Assembly: GCA_001972305.1 (NCBI GenBank)
Contig: BDDD01000921.1
Location: 270,624 to 334,623, forward strand
Source: Cephalotus follicularis
Taxonomy: Eukaryota; Streptophyta; Magnoliopsida; Oxalidales; Cephalotaceae
Direction of reading: 5' to 3'
DNA length: 64,000 nucleotides
The stretch's first letter is position 1; each line of letters opens with the position of its first letter. The notes beneath the pieces were generated by a model, which was given only the letters and a program-made list of their open reading frames with translations, was not told the DNA's origin and did no database searches. Below are positions 36,957 through 47,615 of this stretch, piece after piece. The translations under genes were made by a program, and so were the position numbers.

Positions 36957-37135
36957 GGCAGTCGGCTGGATTCTTCACCAGTCGGTTGTTCTGCGAATTA
37001 AGTACATGAGTAGTCGACTGGCTCCTTCTACTAGTCTACTTGTTCAACAGACAGTCGGTTGTTATCCTTCAATAGTCGACTGTTTCGGTTGAGTTGTCGG
37101 CTATCTTCCTTCGACAGTCGACTCTTCTGGGAAAC
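36957..37135. repeat. TCGA-core cluster 2 of reverse LTR A (CAG-flank flavour)
   Basis: Cores at 36963, 36983, 37015, 37036, 37056, 37077, 37098 and 37119; intervals 20, 32, 21, 20, 21, 21 and 21 bp. Typical unit: CAGTCGACTG or AGTCGGTTG. Confidence 0.87.
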
Positions 37136-37937
37136 AGTTGCATGCAATCCGAGATACACCACTTAGGCAGATCATTACAAGCATCCAAAATATAATCTCA
37201 AGGCAGAAAATCATGATTCAGCCCTCCACAGTCTCATAGAACACAACAGTAGCATGCATCTTATCCAGTAATCCAATACCAAGATAAACTCAACATGCAT
37301 GTACATAAGTTCAAAGATTCTCAACAGTAAATATGGCATGCGTAAAACTAGCAGTAATCATGGTCATATCAACTGAGCATCATGGCTTATACTAGCAGAC
37401 AACCAAACGCATAACATGCAGTAATCTTGAACTCAAAAATACAATCATAACTTCCCCTAGCTTTTGATTCCAAGTTAGGAATCTGTAAGTCCACCTCTTT
37501 GTGTTCCAATGGTGACGTTTTGAGCTCCCCGAAAGCTCCAACTCCAGTCCAGTAGCTCGAATTGTCTCTTCCCAGATTTCCCTCTTGGTCCACTAGTTGG
37601 ACAAAATCTCTCTTCCTCTTTTCTCCTCTCAAAACTCACTGTGTTTTCCTTCCTTTCATGCACTGGGCGAGAGGGGTTAAGAGGAGGGTATTTTATGCAG
37701 GTGGTTTCTTTTTCTCTCTTCTCCAACCCATTTTCCCCTACCACTAAATGCCATTAGTTCCCTTCTATCACTTGCATGCACACACAAATGTCAATCCACC
37801 CTTCCCTTTAGTCTCTGCAGGTTCTAGCATTTATGTGCATGACATACACGTTTCATCTATCAGCAGATGGCGCATGCAAGATGCTCCTGTCAGTGGCTGC
37901 ATGTGATCTCGTCACAGGCAATAAAACAGAGAACAAA

Positions 37938-38095
37938 CTAGTCGGCTATCCATACCCAACAGCCGGCTGTTCGCCTGACAGTTCGTTGCCATGTGGCTCG
38001 ATAGTTGGCCAGTCGACTGAATCGTCCCACCAGTCGACTGTTTCCATACACAGTCAACCAGTCGGCTGGTCTACCGTACCAGTCAACTGCTCTTA
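37938..38095. repeat. TCGA-core cluster 1 of reverse LTR A (CAG-flank flavour)
   Basis: Cores at 37943, 37964, 37984, 38014, 38035, 38055, 38063 and 38084. Most intervals are 20-21 bp, with one of 30 and one of 8. It lies 186-343 bp from the LTR start. Confidence 0.83.
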
Positions 38096-38780
38096 GTGTA
38101 CTTACTAAGTAAAGTGTACTCACTATGTAACTACACTTCTAAGTACTTAATTGATTTAAAATCAACATCATCAGAGTTGGGAAAACATCATCAAATTCAA
38201 AAAATCGATCTTTTATTATTTCCACAATAAGGGTACATTTACATTGTGAAATTACAACACATGAAAATTTCGGGCGTTACATAATCAGATATTTTAGATA
38301 TTGAGGTTTTATCTAGGGTTGCACGTATCCTTACCCTAGACCTCAATCGGGGCCAAGTATGACAAGGGCTTATAGTACACGTGAACCGACAACTTAGAAA
38401 ATCTATGGTTAAAGTGGTGTGTAATAAATTAGGAAAAAATTAATTAGATTAATTTTTCCATCTGGATAATATTAGATATTATCCCAAGAGAATTTATATT
38501 GGTCTAAGACTATTTAGAATGGCTAAACCGGACCCTAGGGGTATTTCGGTAATTTATGAACATCTCCGAGTTTAACCAAGATTTTATAGGGTCCCCGCCC
38601 AATAATGATTAGTTCTTTCATATGTTGCACATATTAAGTCTTGGTGAGATTTATAAAATCAAATATCGGTTATATTGATTTTGCATCTTGTGGAAACACA
38701 TTTGCTTGATCTTACTTAATCAATATTAGAAGGAATAAAATAAGTTGGACTTATACTCAATTTGCTTAACCTGCCAATCA

Positions 38781-38955
38781 AAGCGTTGATGCCTTCTGGG
38801 AAGCGCCAACGCATTACATTGGACAAAGAGTCGATGCCTTTGGGGAAGCGTCGATGCTTAAAGCATGGATAGGCATCAATGTATTTTAGAAAGGCGTCGA
38901 TGTCTAGTGCATTATTGTATAAGAGTCGACGCTTTCTTCGAAGGCGTCGACGCTT
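38781..38955. repeat. TCGA-core cluster, 3' LTR of copia F (GCG-flank flavour)
   Basis: Cores at 38787, 38807, 38832, 38852, 38877, 38898, 38927 and 38948; intervals 20, 25, 20, 25, 21, 29 and 21 bp, almost the series of the solo LTR F. Spacing is kept while many unit bases differ. Confidence 0.82.
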
Positions 38956-39712
38956 TGTGCGCGGCATGCAACCAGTGCATAAGCACACATCATGGGCACG
39001 TTTTCTCTCTCTTCTCCAGCCTTTTTCTCCCATCCATGCACGATGTGTACACGTGGGGATCATGGCTTCATGCTTCCTTGGAGTTAGCACGGCAATCCTA
39101 AGTGTATGGGAGAGTGGGAAATGAGACTGGTGAAAAGCTTTATGTATAGAAAACGGGTCAGTTTTAAAAAGAAAAAAGAGTGTTAACGCTGGGCATATTG
39201 ACTATGTGACCTCTCTACACATTGACTATTCCTTCTTTAATTATACACCACGCAAGTGACTTATCTAGGGTGCATTGCTTTTGACAATACTTGTCAAATT
39301 CAACCTTCTCTCTATAAGCATTGAGAGAGAAAGTGGGGATCACCTTTTTGGTTCTTGCTGGCTGGAGTACTTGCAATACTAGGGAGTTGGAGAACATCAA
39401 AGAGGGAGTCTACACAAGCTAGTACCGGCAAAGAAAGAAGGAGCCACCAACGGAAGGTATAACCTCCTTTCCTCCTCTTTTAGCTGCCTTGTTTTACTAT
39501 GCTTGTGTGTCACCATTCCATACAATGGTGACACCAATTCAACTCTTGTTATTGTTGTGGTGATCCGTGTGCTTGTGTACATGCCGTTATGGACTGGTTT
39601 TGCTTTGTTAAGGGTGTTTTTTCGCTGCCTTGTGTATATGTTTAAGTTTTGTTCTACACCCTTTAACCCCTTGTCCATTTTGGCACCGGAAATGGTTTTA
39701 TTGTTTCCAACA

Positions 39713-40702
39713 CAAATGGCCTTAACAATTCAACAAGGGACTAATAAAAGACAAAGAGAAGATGTTGATGTCTTTTACTGATCTTCTAATCTCATTTTGG
39801 GATTATGCAATGTAGTTGGCAGCGCACATCCTAAACTGGATTTCTTTGAAATCCGTCCCCTCCATATTTTACAAGGTATGTAAAAGGAACAAACCCAGCC
39901 TAAACCATTTGAGGGTTAAGGGTTATCCAACTTATGCAAGAAGGCGGGAACCTTCTAAGCTGGAGGAGAGAACGGATCGCTGCTGGTGTGTGGGGTATTT
40001 TAAAGGAATAAGAGGATACTATATTTTTACAATCCCAGCGAACAAATGATGTCTGTTTCACATACTGTTGCATTCATAGAAAACGAATACTTGCATGAAG
40101 CAGTGGGAGTATGATGGAACTAGGTGAGTTATCATCAGGTAAAAACCCATAGGACGAAAAGGAATTAGAGGTGAAACCCTCATGAGACAGTGAGTTGAGA
40201 CTTAAGGGTTTCACAGACTCCATTTTCTAAAGTGATCCGGATGATCACAAATCCGTCTCAGGATACCTATTCGTCCTAAACTGAGGTGCTGTGAGTTGGC
40301 GGAGGTTTAAGCAGATGTCGACTATTGACTCCACCACTAAAGCATAATATGTTACAACCTAGGATACCATGAATGGAGCTATTTGGATGTGGAAGTTCAT
40401 TACTGAATTTAATGTGGTTTCATCCATCGAATGTCTAGTCGTGGTGACAGTGACAAAGGTGGGGGCCTTTGCACAAGCCATGAAACCTGGGTCTCACCAC
40501 CGCACCAAACAAAAACAGCAACGGTATCACTTGATCAGAGGGATCATTGATAGAGGAGATATAACCTTTTGACAGATTTGCGTTAGAGGCAAACATAGCA
40601 GACTCACTAACCAATGTCATGAGCTATATAGTACTGCAGTGGCATATAAGTACTATGGGCTTAGGCTATAGGTCTTCATGGCTTGAGGGCCAAGTGGGAT
40701 AT
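39713..40702 (+). pseudogene. Copia G remnant: integrase end fused to RNase H end
   Basis: A related copia element continues after LTR F. Integrase C-terminal pieces (SFTDLLISFWDYAM, LNHLRVKGYPTYARR, WCVGYFKGIRGYY) run to about 40050. Then, without any RT, RNase H pieces follow from about 40200 (WMWKFITEFNVVSSIECL, QRYHLIRGIIDRGDI). About 1 kb or more of RT has been deleted. Many stops are present. It ends at the purine-rich stretch before LTR G. The upstream part of G is not seen in the window. Confidence 0.85.
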
Positions 40703-43646
40703 TGTTGGATTAGGGGTGTCCCTGCATGCCACGAGGTGGTGACACACTCTTGATTTAAACATTCTTAATTCCATACATGTTTAATGTGCATGTTATATTC
40801 AAAAATGGCAAAGGCTATATGTAATATCCCAAACTGTTGAATCAAATCAGTTGATCACCATGTCAACTGAATACACATATAGTGCCCTATCCATAAAGGG
40901 TTGGATCTTGTGCCTGGGAGGTTATGAGAATGAGATCCTTACTCCCTTGTGACAAAACGTTCCAAGTCATAGGTTCACTCTCTTAGAGCAATTGATGAAC
41001 TGTAAAGACTTGTCGTATTTTGCTTGCTCTCTTTTGTGTGGGGGATGGATCGTCTCATTGCCATTTGGGTTTACCCTAAAGCTGATGCGGGGTGCGTGCT
41101 AGAGAGCATCACTAAACCAACCCCACCATAAGTTACCTATTTGGAGAGTCAACACCTCTGTCAATAGGACTCCAATTCATCGTGGTAGAGTTTAGTCAAA
41201 GAAGACTAGTGGGTACTTTAAGACTCGCATTGTATCCTTAGACCTGAGCGGCTAGCATGCATTGTGTAGTAACCTCGTGGCTTTGATTTCCGCCTTCCCC
41301 AACACTAGCCACGTCCTGGAAAATAGGTTGCCTTTCGGCCTTGTGGAAGCTGCATTGAGATGTATGGGTGAGTACGCAAGATGGGATCATCACACATGTG
41401 TTGAGGATTATAGGATCTATAACGCCTGTGACTATTGAAGACTTAAGAGTCCCGGTTGGGCACTTGGGAGATGGAAACGAGGGTTCCTGGGATGACTCCC
41501 GATAGTCTCAATGTGTTCATAGAATTATAGTTATCGCGTTTTACCTAGGGGTGACTTTAATCCAGACCCTAGTCGCGGTCGGAGCCGAGATGATGAGGGA
41601 TTTACAACACATATGCCGATGACAGTGATAAAGTACAGGTTTAACTTGCTAACAAATGATAGACGTGGAGATCACACCGGAGCTATAGGATAGTCTAGGT
41701 CTATCAAGTTAGTTGTATCGGAATTCTGGGATTTCTGGGAAATATATCATTTGTACCAAGAACCAACCTGGCTTTCGGGTCTTGCCTAATTTTGGGTACA
41801 GGTTGACTTGTAGGAGAGAGGCATGTCATTTAGTGAAAGATTAACGTCTCAGAGATGTTACTTTGCTGGTGAATATTCTATTTGCTGAATTTGTGTCACT
41901 TTCTTAGAAGTGAGTTCACACATCACCATAATAGATTATTCCGTGCGAAGGATTGTTTGTTAAACTAATAGATGCACTTGTGCATTTATTCACAGAGAGA
42001 GCTCTAGGGCTTTAGGAAGGATTGGGCTTGTATTTTACATCCTCTTTTGGGCTGAAGTTGAGCCTTCGAGAAGCCAAAGTGTGGTTCGCCCAAACCATAA
42101 CTCCTTAGTCCACCAAAGTTGACCCTATTCAACTTTGTATTCCTTTATGCCATTTGAGCATGTTTTTGGCAGAAGTTTTTTCTAAGTTTGGCCGGCCATT
42201 TTGTGCATAAAAGGATGAGATATTTCTGATTCCTTGGCTTGTTGTAGAAGCCTTTGACAAGTCTTAATTTTATAAGACTTGGAAAACACACTTAAGGACT
42301 TAATGAATTCTTTCTTTTGGTTTTGTCTCACCCGTAGAATACAAGCTCCTCTCTTCCTCTTCTCTTCTCTTTTATGTCGTGCCTTTGTCCTGTTGGAAAC
42401 CTGGCAAGGGTTCCCGGTCGATTTGGTCCTAGGACGCAAGTGTGCATAATTTTAATTTTTCAAAAACACCAAGACTGAAAGTCATGGTCCACACTTATAT
42501 CTTAGTACCAAATAGAAAAGCCTAGGATCTCCGTTTGATGTTCAATCGAACAATTACAAAAAAAAAACAAGCATGCACGCAAAACCATAAAGTTTAAACA
42601 CAGCAGAAAACATAAAAGTAAGAGTGAAGCAACCATACCAACGTTGGAGGCTCCACCACTTTGCCGCTACACGCTTGTAGTAGCAAATGCCGGTCACCGG
42701 TAACACCGCCGGTTTTCGGACAGTCCACATTTCCTCCGATGTTGACACCAACGGACTCAAAAAAATCTACTCAGCTCATTGGTGGAGGAGACACGGCCGG
42801 AAGCGGTCTGGAACGGCGGCGACGAGCCTGGCAGAGGCGGAGAAACGGCGGGTCGACCCGACCCGGCGAAAACGGGGCATATGTCTGCAGCCTTCTCGTG
42901 GCTTGCAGGGACACCCTAATCTAACATGTCCTCCATTAATGGACCTTGAGAGAACTTCTATTTCTTGAAGAGGAGACAACAAAATAATCTTCTTTTACCA
43001 CCCTTAATCATAATAGGTGGAGATTGCTTGTTAATTGCATACAATCTTTACTTTGTGTGATTTCTAGTTTTAGGAATAAACACATATAGCCTTCATCCCT
43101 TCATAGAAGTTGTAGATGCATGCTTGAGGAACAAATTTGGTGAAGGAGAAAGCTAGGATTCAAAGATTGGAGTTGCACATCAAAAGTGGAAGTGGGCAAA
43201 GAATTAGGTAATTCTTTCCTTACATATTTCTATGTTGTTTTGTGTTGTTTGGTGGTGGGTAAAGCTTTGGGTTGAAGCTAGGGTTTGGTACCCTAGCCGA
43301 ACCCTAATGCTAGCTTAGCAAACCATATGGGTTTGGGCTTGCTATGGTTCGGGTTTGGTGCCTTTAGAGTTAGGGTTTTGTGTGTTGCTCTATTAAAACG
43401 AAATGTAAGGCTATGTTAGCGTTTGTGTAATCCCTCGCCAAACCCGAACCCACTTTGATGCTTGGAATGTTTATATGGTACAACTGAATTCTTAATTAGG
43501 GATCCTTGGCATGATTGAGATGATTGTGGACTTAGAATTTAGGGTGTCCCATTAATTGGGGATTTAATCAATCAAAAAGTTTTTTTTACCAAACCCTAAA
43601 CCCTAAGGACCATAATTATGTCAATGCCTTTAGAGCCTTTCCAACA
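40703..43646 (+). mobile_element. 3' LTR of copia G, split by solo LTR K
   Basis: Starts TGTTGGATTAGGGGTGTC right after the RNase H remnant. The body is alignable in part to LTR F (the CCAAGTCATAGGTTCACT segment near 40962) and to the fragment at 50760-51250. The proposed end is CCTTTCCAACA at 43646, by analogy with the CCAACA ends of LTR F and H. It is about 2.4 kb without the inserted solo LTR. The right end is the least certain part. It has no TCGA array. Confidence 0.6.
42389..42926 (-). mobile_element. Small solo LTR K, reverse, TSD TGTCC
   Basis: 538 bp; on the minus strand it starts TGTTAGATTAGGGTGTCC and ends GGTTTCCAACA. TGTCC is duplicated at 42384-42388 and 42927-42931. The start resembles that of LTR G, so it is a short relative of copia G LTRs. 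Its centre (42700-42900) is markedly richer in G and C than the surroundings and holds short overlapping ORFs on both strands, which I do not regard as genes. Confidence 0.87.
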
Positions 43647-43889
43647 ACCAGACCAATGGCTGCCGTGCAGACCAGACAATGGGGTTGTAGAGTAGACCTA
43701 GAGATAGAGGGCGGAGCTCCAAGCTCGTTGTCTGACAGCAAAACTTAGGAAACCTCTAAGATTGTACAGACCACTTGAAGCCTTCTCTGGATACAAATAG
43801 ATTCTAATTCTAAACCCGTTAGTCTGACACACAAACACACACACACACACACACACACACTATATATATATATATATGTATATATAAAT
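43647..43889. other. Unassigned flank ending in AC/AT microsatellite
   Basis: No coding motif recognised. It ends with an (AC)n run (about 43832-43860) and a (TA)n run (43861-43886) directly against the assembly gap. Confidence 0.6.
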
Positions 43890-44164
43890 NNNNNNNNNNN
43901 NNNNNNNNNNNNNNNNNNNNNNNNNNNNNNNNNNNNNNNNNNNNNNNNNNNNNNNNNNNNNNNNNNNNNNNNNNNNNNNNNNNNNNNNNNNNNNNNNNNN
44001 NNNNNNNNNNNNNNNNNNNNNNNNNNNNNNNNNNNNNNNNNNNNNNNNNNNNNNNNNNNNNNNNNNNNNNNNNNNNNNNNNNNNNNNNNNNNNNNNNNNN
44101 NNNNNNNNNNNNNNNNNNNNNNNNNNNNNNNNNNNNNNNNNNNNNNNNNNNNNNNNNNNNNNNN
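43890..44164. other. Assembly gap, 275 N
   Basis: A run of N flanked on the left by microsatellites. Sequence content is unknown. Confidence 0.99.
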
Positions 44165-44520
44165 GGCGCCCCAGACCCAGTATTTCTGCTGTTGGCCGAC
44201 GACCGCGCGTGTCTGACACTGGCCGGCCAGTAGAGGCGCATGGGCCCACGCACCGGCAGCCTCCGGTGACCAGCCTCTAACAGATTTTCGGCTCCATTTT
44301 CAGCATGGAGGTGATCCGTTCCAGTTCTGCTGCGGGATTCTGGCTCTGTATTTCGCTTCGTCCGATATCGGTAAACTTTGAACTTTTCTCCGTTAATCTG
44401 TTTTCTGTTGAATTCTGTATTTCTGCATCTGCATCTTTTTATTATATATATATATATATATATATGATCTTTATTTGCGCATACATGAGATGAATTAAGA
44501 TTTAAATTTATCGCATATTA
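44165..44520. other. Unassigned stretch after the gap
   Basis: A GC-rich part contains a perfect 14-bp palindrome ACTGGCCGGCCAGT (44218-44231). It is followed by T-rich sequence and a (TA)n run (about 44443-44465). No gene or known element end recognised. Confidence 0.5.
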
Positions 44521-46592
44521 TGGAATGAATGTACGGACGGTATGCCACATGTCAGGCTGAAGAAAATTGACGCTCAAGAGGAATGAAGGCAGCATGTGTT
44601 AGAGATAAAGTCCTGCAAGCCAATGTTGAGCTTGTATTTACTCTATCTTGTATATAAATTCAATAAAGATGTTTATATTTTATCATTGGCTATGAGTTCA
44701 TTATTTGAATACATGTTTATTTAATAAATGAATGTCCTGGAACAAAGTTAGAGAACCAAGTTCATGATGAGATCATGATGTGAGAATTGGAATCTCAGTA
44801 TACTTTATTTCAAATCTTTTTGGTCATGGGATTGACACTCAGGGCATGATCAATCCGGATAGACTTGCACGTACTGTGAAATCAGAACCAGAGGGTGACT
44901 GATCTCACACCACTCGCATGGTTGATGCTATGACAACTACTTGGGTGCTCGGTAATTTATTAATGAGTTCACTGAAGGTGACTGTTGATAGAATATCTGT
45001 ATGGAGTTTTACTTACATGTCAGACATAAATCTAGTTTTACAGCAGTGCATGTGGTCCTTGGACATGAGCCGTCACTGGATGTCTTGTGCATAGGGTGTT
45101 GTGTTTTGATGGTGCTTAAATACATATTCAATGAAGTGTATACATGGATTAGTTGGACATAATAAGTTTATGTATGGAGGCATGTGAGCGCGCAATAATG
45201 AATCCATTGCTTCTAGTAAAAGAAGATTATGCTCAGGATGATTTTCATTAACAATTTAGCACCTGGCCAGGCTAGCCACGATATCAAGAGTATGATATCA
45301 TTGGTTTAATATTAGAGGGGCACATCTAATATTATTTAAGGCTGATGAAAGATAGTCACGTGGCTAAAGATTAAATTATCGGGGTCTGACGTAATCCGTA
45401 CCCTAGATTTAATCAAAGCATTGTCAATGGAAGGACTATACGTGCATGTACCTGAAAATAATGATTCGCAGATAATTCATATTACCTGGGGGTCGTTATG
45501 CATTGCCAGATGTCGATGTCGACCGCTAGGATACCTGAGATTAAATTAATAATTAATCTTGGGAGAAAAGAATTAAAAGAGTTTTAATTCGAAATGTCCG
45601 AGATAATATTTTTTATGTGATAATAAATATTTAATCGGATAATCGTGAGTGTCACGATTTGATCCTACGGCCAGCGTAATAGTGAACCCATAGGGTCACA
45701 CACAATACATGCTAACATTTCCAACACCGTTACGACAGAAAAATAATTAGAATAATTATTTTCTAATTATATTTAATGAGATTAAATATCCTTGATGTGA
45801 TTAAGGAAAGAAAATATTCTTTAAAGAAAGAAAGAAATCTAAAAGGAAATAATGGCTATTTATGTTAAATGGGATATTTAACTAAAATAAGAGATTGAGA
45901 GAATTAGTTCTACACGTTTTTACTAGCATAAAAACATGAGAACACGTTTTCTCTCTTAACACTCCAGCCATTTCTATTATTTTCTCTCAAGACGTTTTTC
46001 TGGTTCTCTCAAGAACAAGAATAAGAAAAGTCAGAATCAAGAGTTGCAAAAGGGTTTGAGAAACCTGGTGTTGGAAATAAAGGTTTGGTGTGGATACCTT
46101 GGAGGCTAGAACCCACAATCAACAAAGAAGGAACCGCTCTATTTTGTGAGTATATTCCGCCTGCTCCGTATTGTTTTATATCTGTTTTCTAATCGTACAT
46201 ATATGCTCAAATGATCATGCGAATGAACTTCATGGTTTTTGATCATGAGATGATGACAGTTTGTATTAGGATGCATGCCTCTATATTTTATTTTAATCCC
46301 CATAAGGTTCCAACAACATGCTCAAAACAAGTCACATATGTACAAAAGGAGGGTGACTAGGGCATATGAAAAAATGGTACACCCTAGGGTCTTTAACCAA
46401 GGCGATTTAGTCATGAAGACTGCTGACTATATCAAAAGGAGTGAAGCCACCAAAAAATTCGCACCTAATTGGGAGGGTCCCTATTTGATCAAGGAAATTA
46501 GCGAAAGTGACTATTATAAATTGATGGATGTATGCTCAGGGGCGAAACTGCCGCCTACTAATTTATATTATGTAAAGAAATTCTATGCTTAA
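44521..46592 (+). pseudogene. Gypsy integrase C-terminus (Tat-like, element J), split by solo LTR H
   Basis: The first piece (44521-44596) reads toward LKKIDAQEE, then a TGA. After the LTR the frame resumes at 46321 and runs to 46592: MYKRRVTRAYEKMVHPRVFNQGDLVMK, FAPNWEGPYLIKEI, then LPPTNLYYVKKFYA and a stop. This is the conserved end of Ty3/gypsy polyproteins of the non-chromovirus (Tat/Athila) kind, in which GDLVLK...PNWEGPY is the hallmark. The upstream integrase core, RT and gag are absent, possibly lost in or before the gap. Confidence 0.75.
44597..46315 (+). mobile_element. Solo LTR H inserted in gypsy J integrase
   Basis: 1719 bp from TGTTAGAGATAAAGTCC to AAGGTTCCAACA, a copia-type LTR by its ends and by a layout like LTR F. 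The flanks GCATG (44592-44596) and ACATG (46316-46320) match in 4 of 5 bases, and integrase reading continues across them, which supports the borders. It has no TCGA array; one GTCGATGTCGAC sequence lies near 45520. Confidence 0.75.
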
Positions 46593-46916
46593 TATAATAA
46601 AGAAAAGAAAAATCTTGGTTGCAAACAAAAAAAAGAGATAAAAAAAGGCAAGCCACTTGAGAGCAAACTGATGTTTAGCTAATAGTTGAAAGCAATACAT
46701 CGCAAAAACATATAATTCCCTACAAATATATACTACACTTGATCGCCAGGAACTTATCAAATTCATGAAAGACCTCATCCATGCCAAGGCTGAGACAGAG
46801 CCTACCTAGCTTCACTTTCAATTTCCAAACATCCTCCTTGAAGTCAGGAGCTCAAACCAGCTCGACCTCCCTTAAGGGACCTTGTCCCTCACAGGCCACC
46901 CTGTAATCCTTGACCC
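46593..46916. other. A-rich region after gypsy J pol
   Basis: An A-rich, purine-biased stretch (46593-46650) follows the polyprotein stop, then sequence without recognised features up to the antisense ORF. Confidence 0.5.
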
Positions 46917-47114
46917 TCATTCGAAAGGAGTCCAGAAGCTCATCCTGAGTAGCCATGATATTGGTGGAAGAAAAATTATGCACTCTTGGCTCTTCACTTG
47001 AACCTCCCGAAAGGCTAACTCCTCTCGAACCATCTCAAGCTCTTGAGTCACCAAAAAATACAACTCCCTCACATGTTCTAGCTCTCTTGACAATGTCCTA
47101 GGAGAACTCGCCAT
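46917..47114 (-). CDS. Short antisense ORF with coiled-coil potential
   Basis: 65 codons on the minus strand, antisense to the gypsy J polyprotein. The N-terminus (ELEHVRELYFLVTQELEMVREELAFREV) has heptad-like spacing of Leu and Val, suggesting a coiled coil. Upstream on the same strand, CTATATATAGG (about 47188-47198) looks like a TATA box, followed by a pyrimidine-rich leader before the ATG. The function is unknown. It may be the start of an antisense extra ORF of a Tat-lineage element, or chance. Confidence 0.35.
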   Translation of the reverse strand: MASSPRTLSRELEHVRELYFLVTQELEMVREELAFREVQVKSQECIIFLPPISWLLRMSFWTPFE

Positions 47115-47187
47115 TTCAGGACTCTTAAAGATCTTAGAGAAGAAAAGAGAGAAGGGAAAAGTGAGAACAATAAAGATAGGCCAATCC

Positions 47188-47198
47188 TATATATAGTG
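47188..47198 (-). promoter_or_regulatory. Possible TATA box for the antisense ORF
   Basis: CTATATATAGG on the minus strand, about 75 bases before the ATG at 47114, with a CT-rich leader between. Motif only; no expression evidence. Confidence 0.35.
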
Positions 47199-47615
47199 GA
47201 CGTGTCCTTTCAAATAATGAAAAACATTTAATGATGACTCTCTACCATCTCAAGAGATATTAAAAGAAGTCATTTGAAGTCCCCAAGGAATTTTGCATGG
47301 AAAGGCCACTCGATTTGTTTTTGGGTTTTGATGGGATTCATGCATTTAAGTCCTGGTGGAATTCATTCGATGGACATAATTCAATTAAGTGTGCCAGTAA
47401 TCCTCTTATCTAATCAAGAGGTCCAATCCTATCAAGTATCCAATATTTTGCCTCGATTATTGATTTCAGGGCATACCACGTGGTATCACCATAATTAATG
47501 ATTGATTTCCTCTAGCATAAGCCATATTTGTTTTAATGAAATATGCAATCTTGAAGTGATGAAGAATATTTTCATTAATTACAAGTCCAAAGTAGGAAAG
47601 AGAGCCCAAAAACAT
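47199..47615. other. Non-coding stretch between the two antisense ORFs
   Basis: No motif or family recognised. Short plus-strand frames here are not convincing. Confidence 0.4.

Larger units (their letters stand above)
35651..38281 (-). mobile_element. Solo LTR of family A, reverse, TSD TAATC
   Basis: 2631 bp; on the minus strand it runs from TGTAACGCCCGAAATTTT to CGGGGGCGTGACA, as in the 3' LTR of element A. TAATC is duplicated at 35646-35650 and 38282-38286. The paralogous LTR F at about 29680-29700 shows the uninterrupted site, an independent check. Its two palindrome clusters (37938-38095 and 36957-37135) are of the CAG flavour, unlike the CG flavour of the copy at 2847. Confidence 0.94.
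34844..39712 (+). mobile_element. 3' LTR of copia F, split by a reverse solo LTR A
   Basis: Runs from TGTTAGATTTAGTGACC to TTATTGTTTCCAACA. Without the insertion 35651-38281 and one TSD copy it is 2233 bp, against 2232 bp for the solo LTR F, which confirms all four borders. It carries its own TCGA cluster at 38781-38955. The sequence after 39712 is copia G integrase, so F sits inside G. Confidence 0.9.

Noticed and set aside
42661-42982. Overlapping ORFs on both strands in a GC-rich patch, possible exon
   Set aside because: The patch lies inside solo LTR K, which has clear ends and a TSD; high GC explains the long frames.
43588-43606. Telomere-like ACCCTAAACCCTAA
   Set aside because: Only two units; such short matches are common in plant DNA and do not indicate an interstitial telomere.
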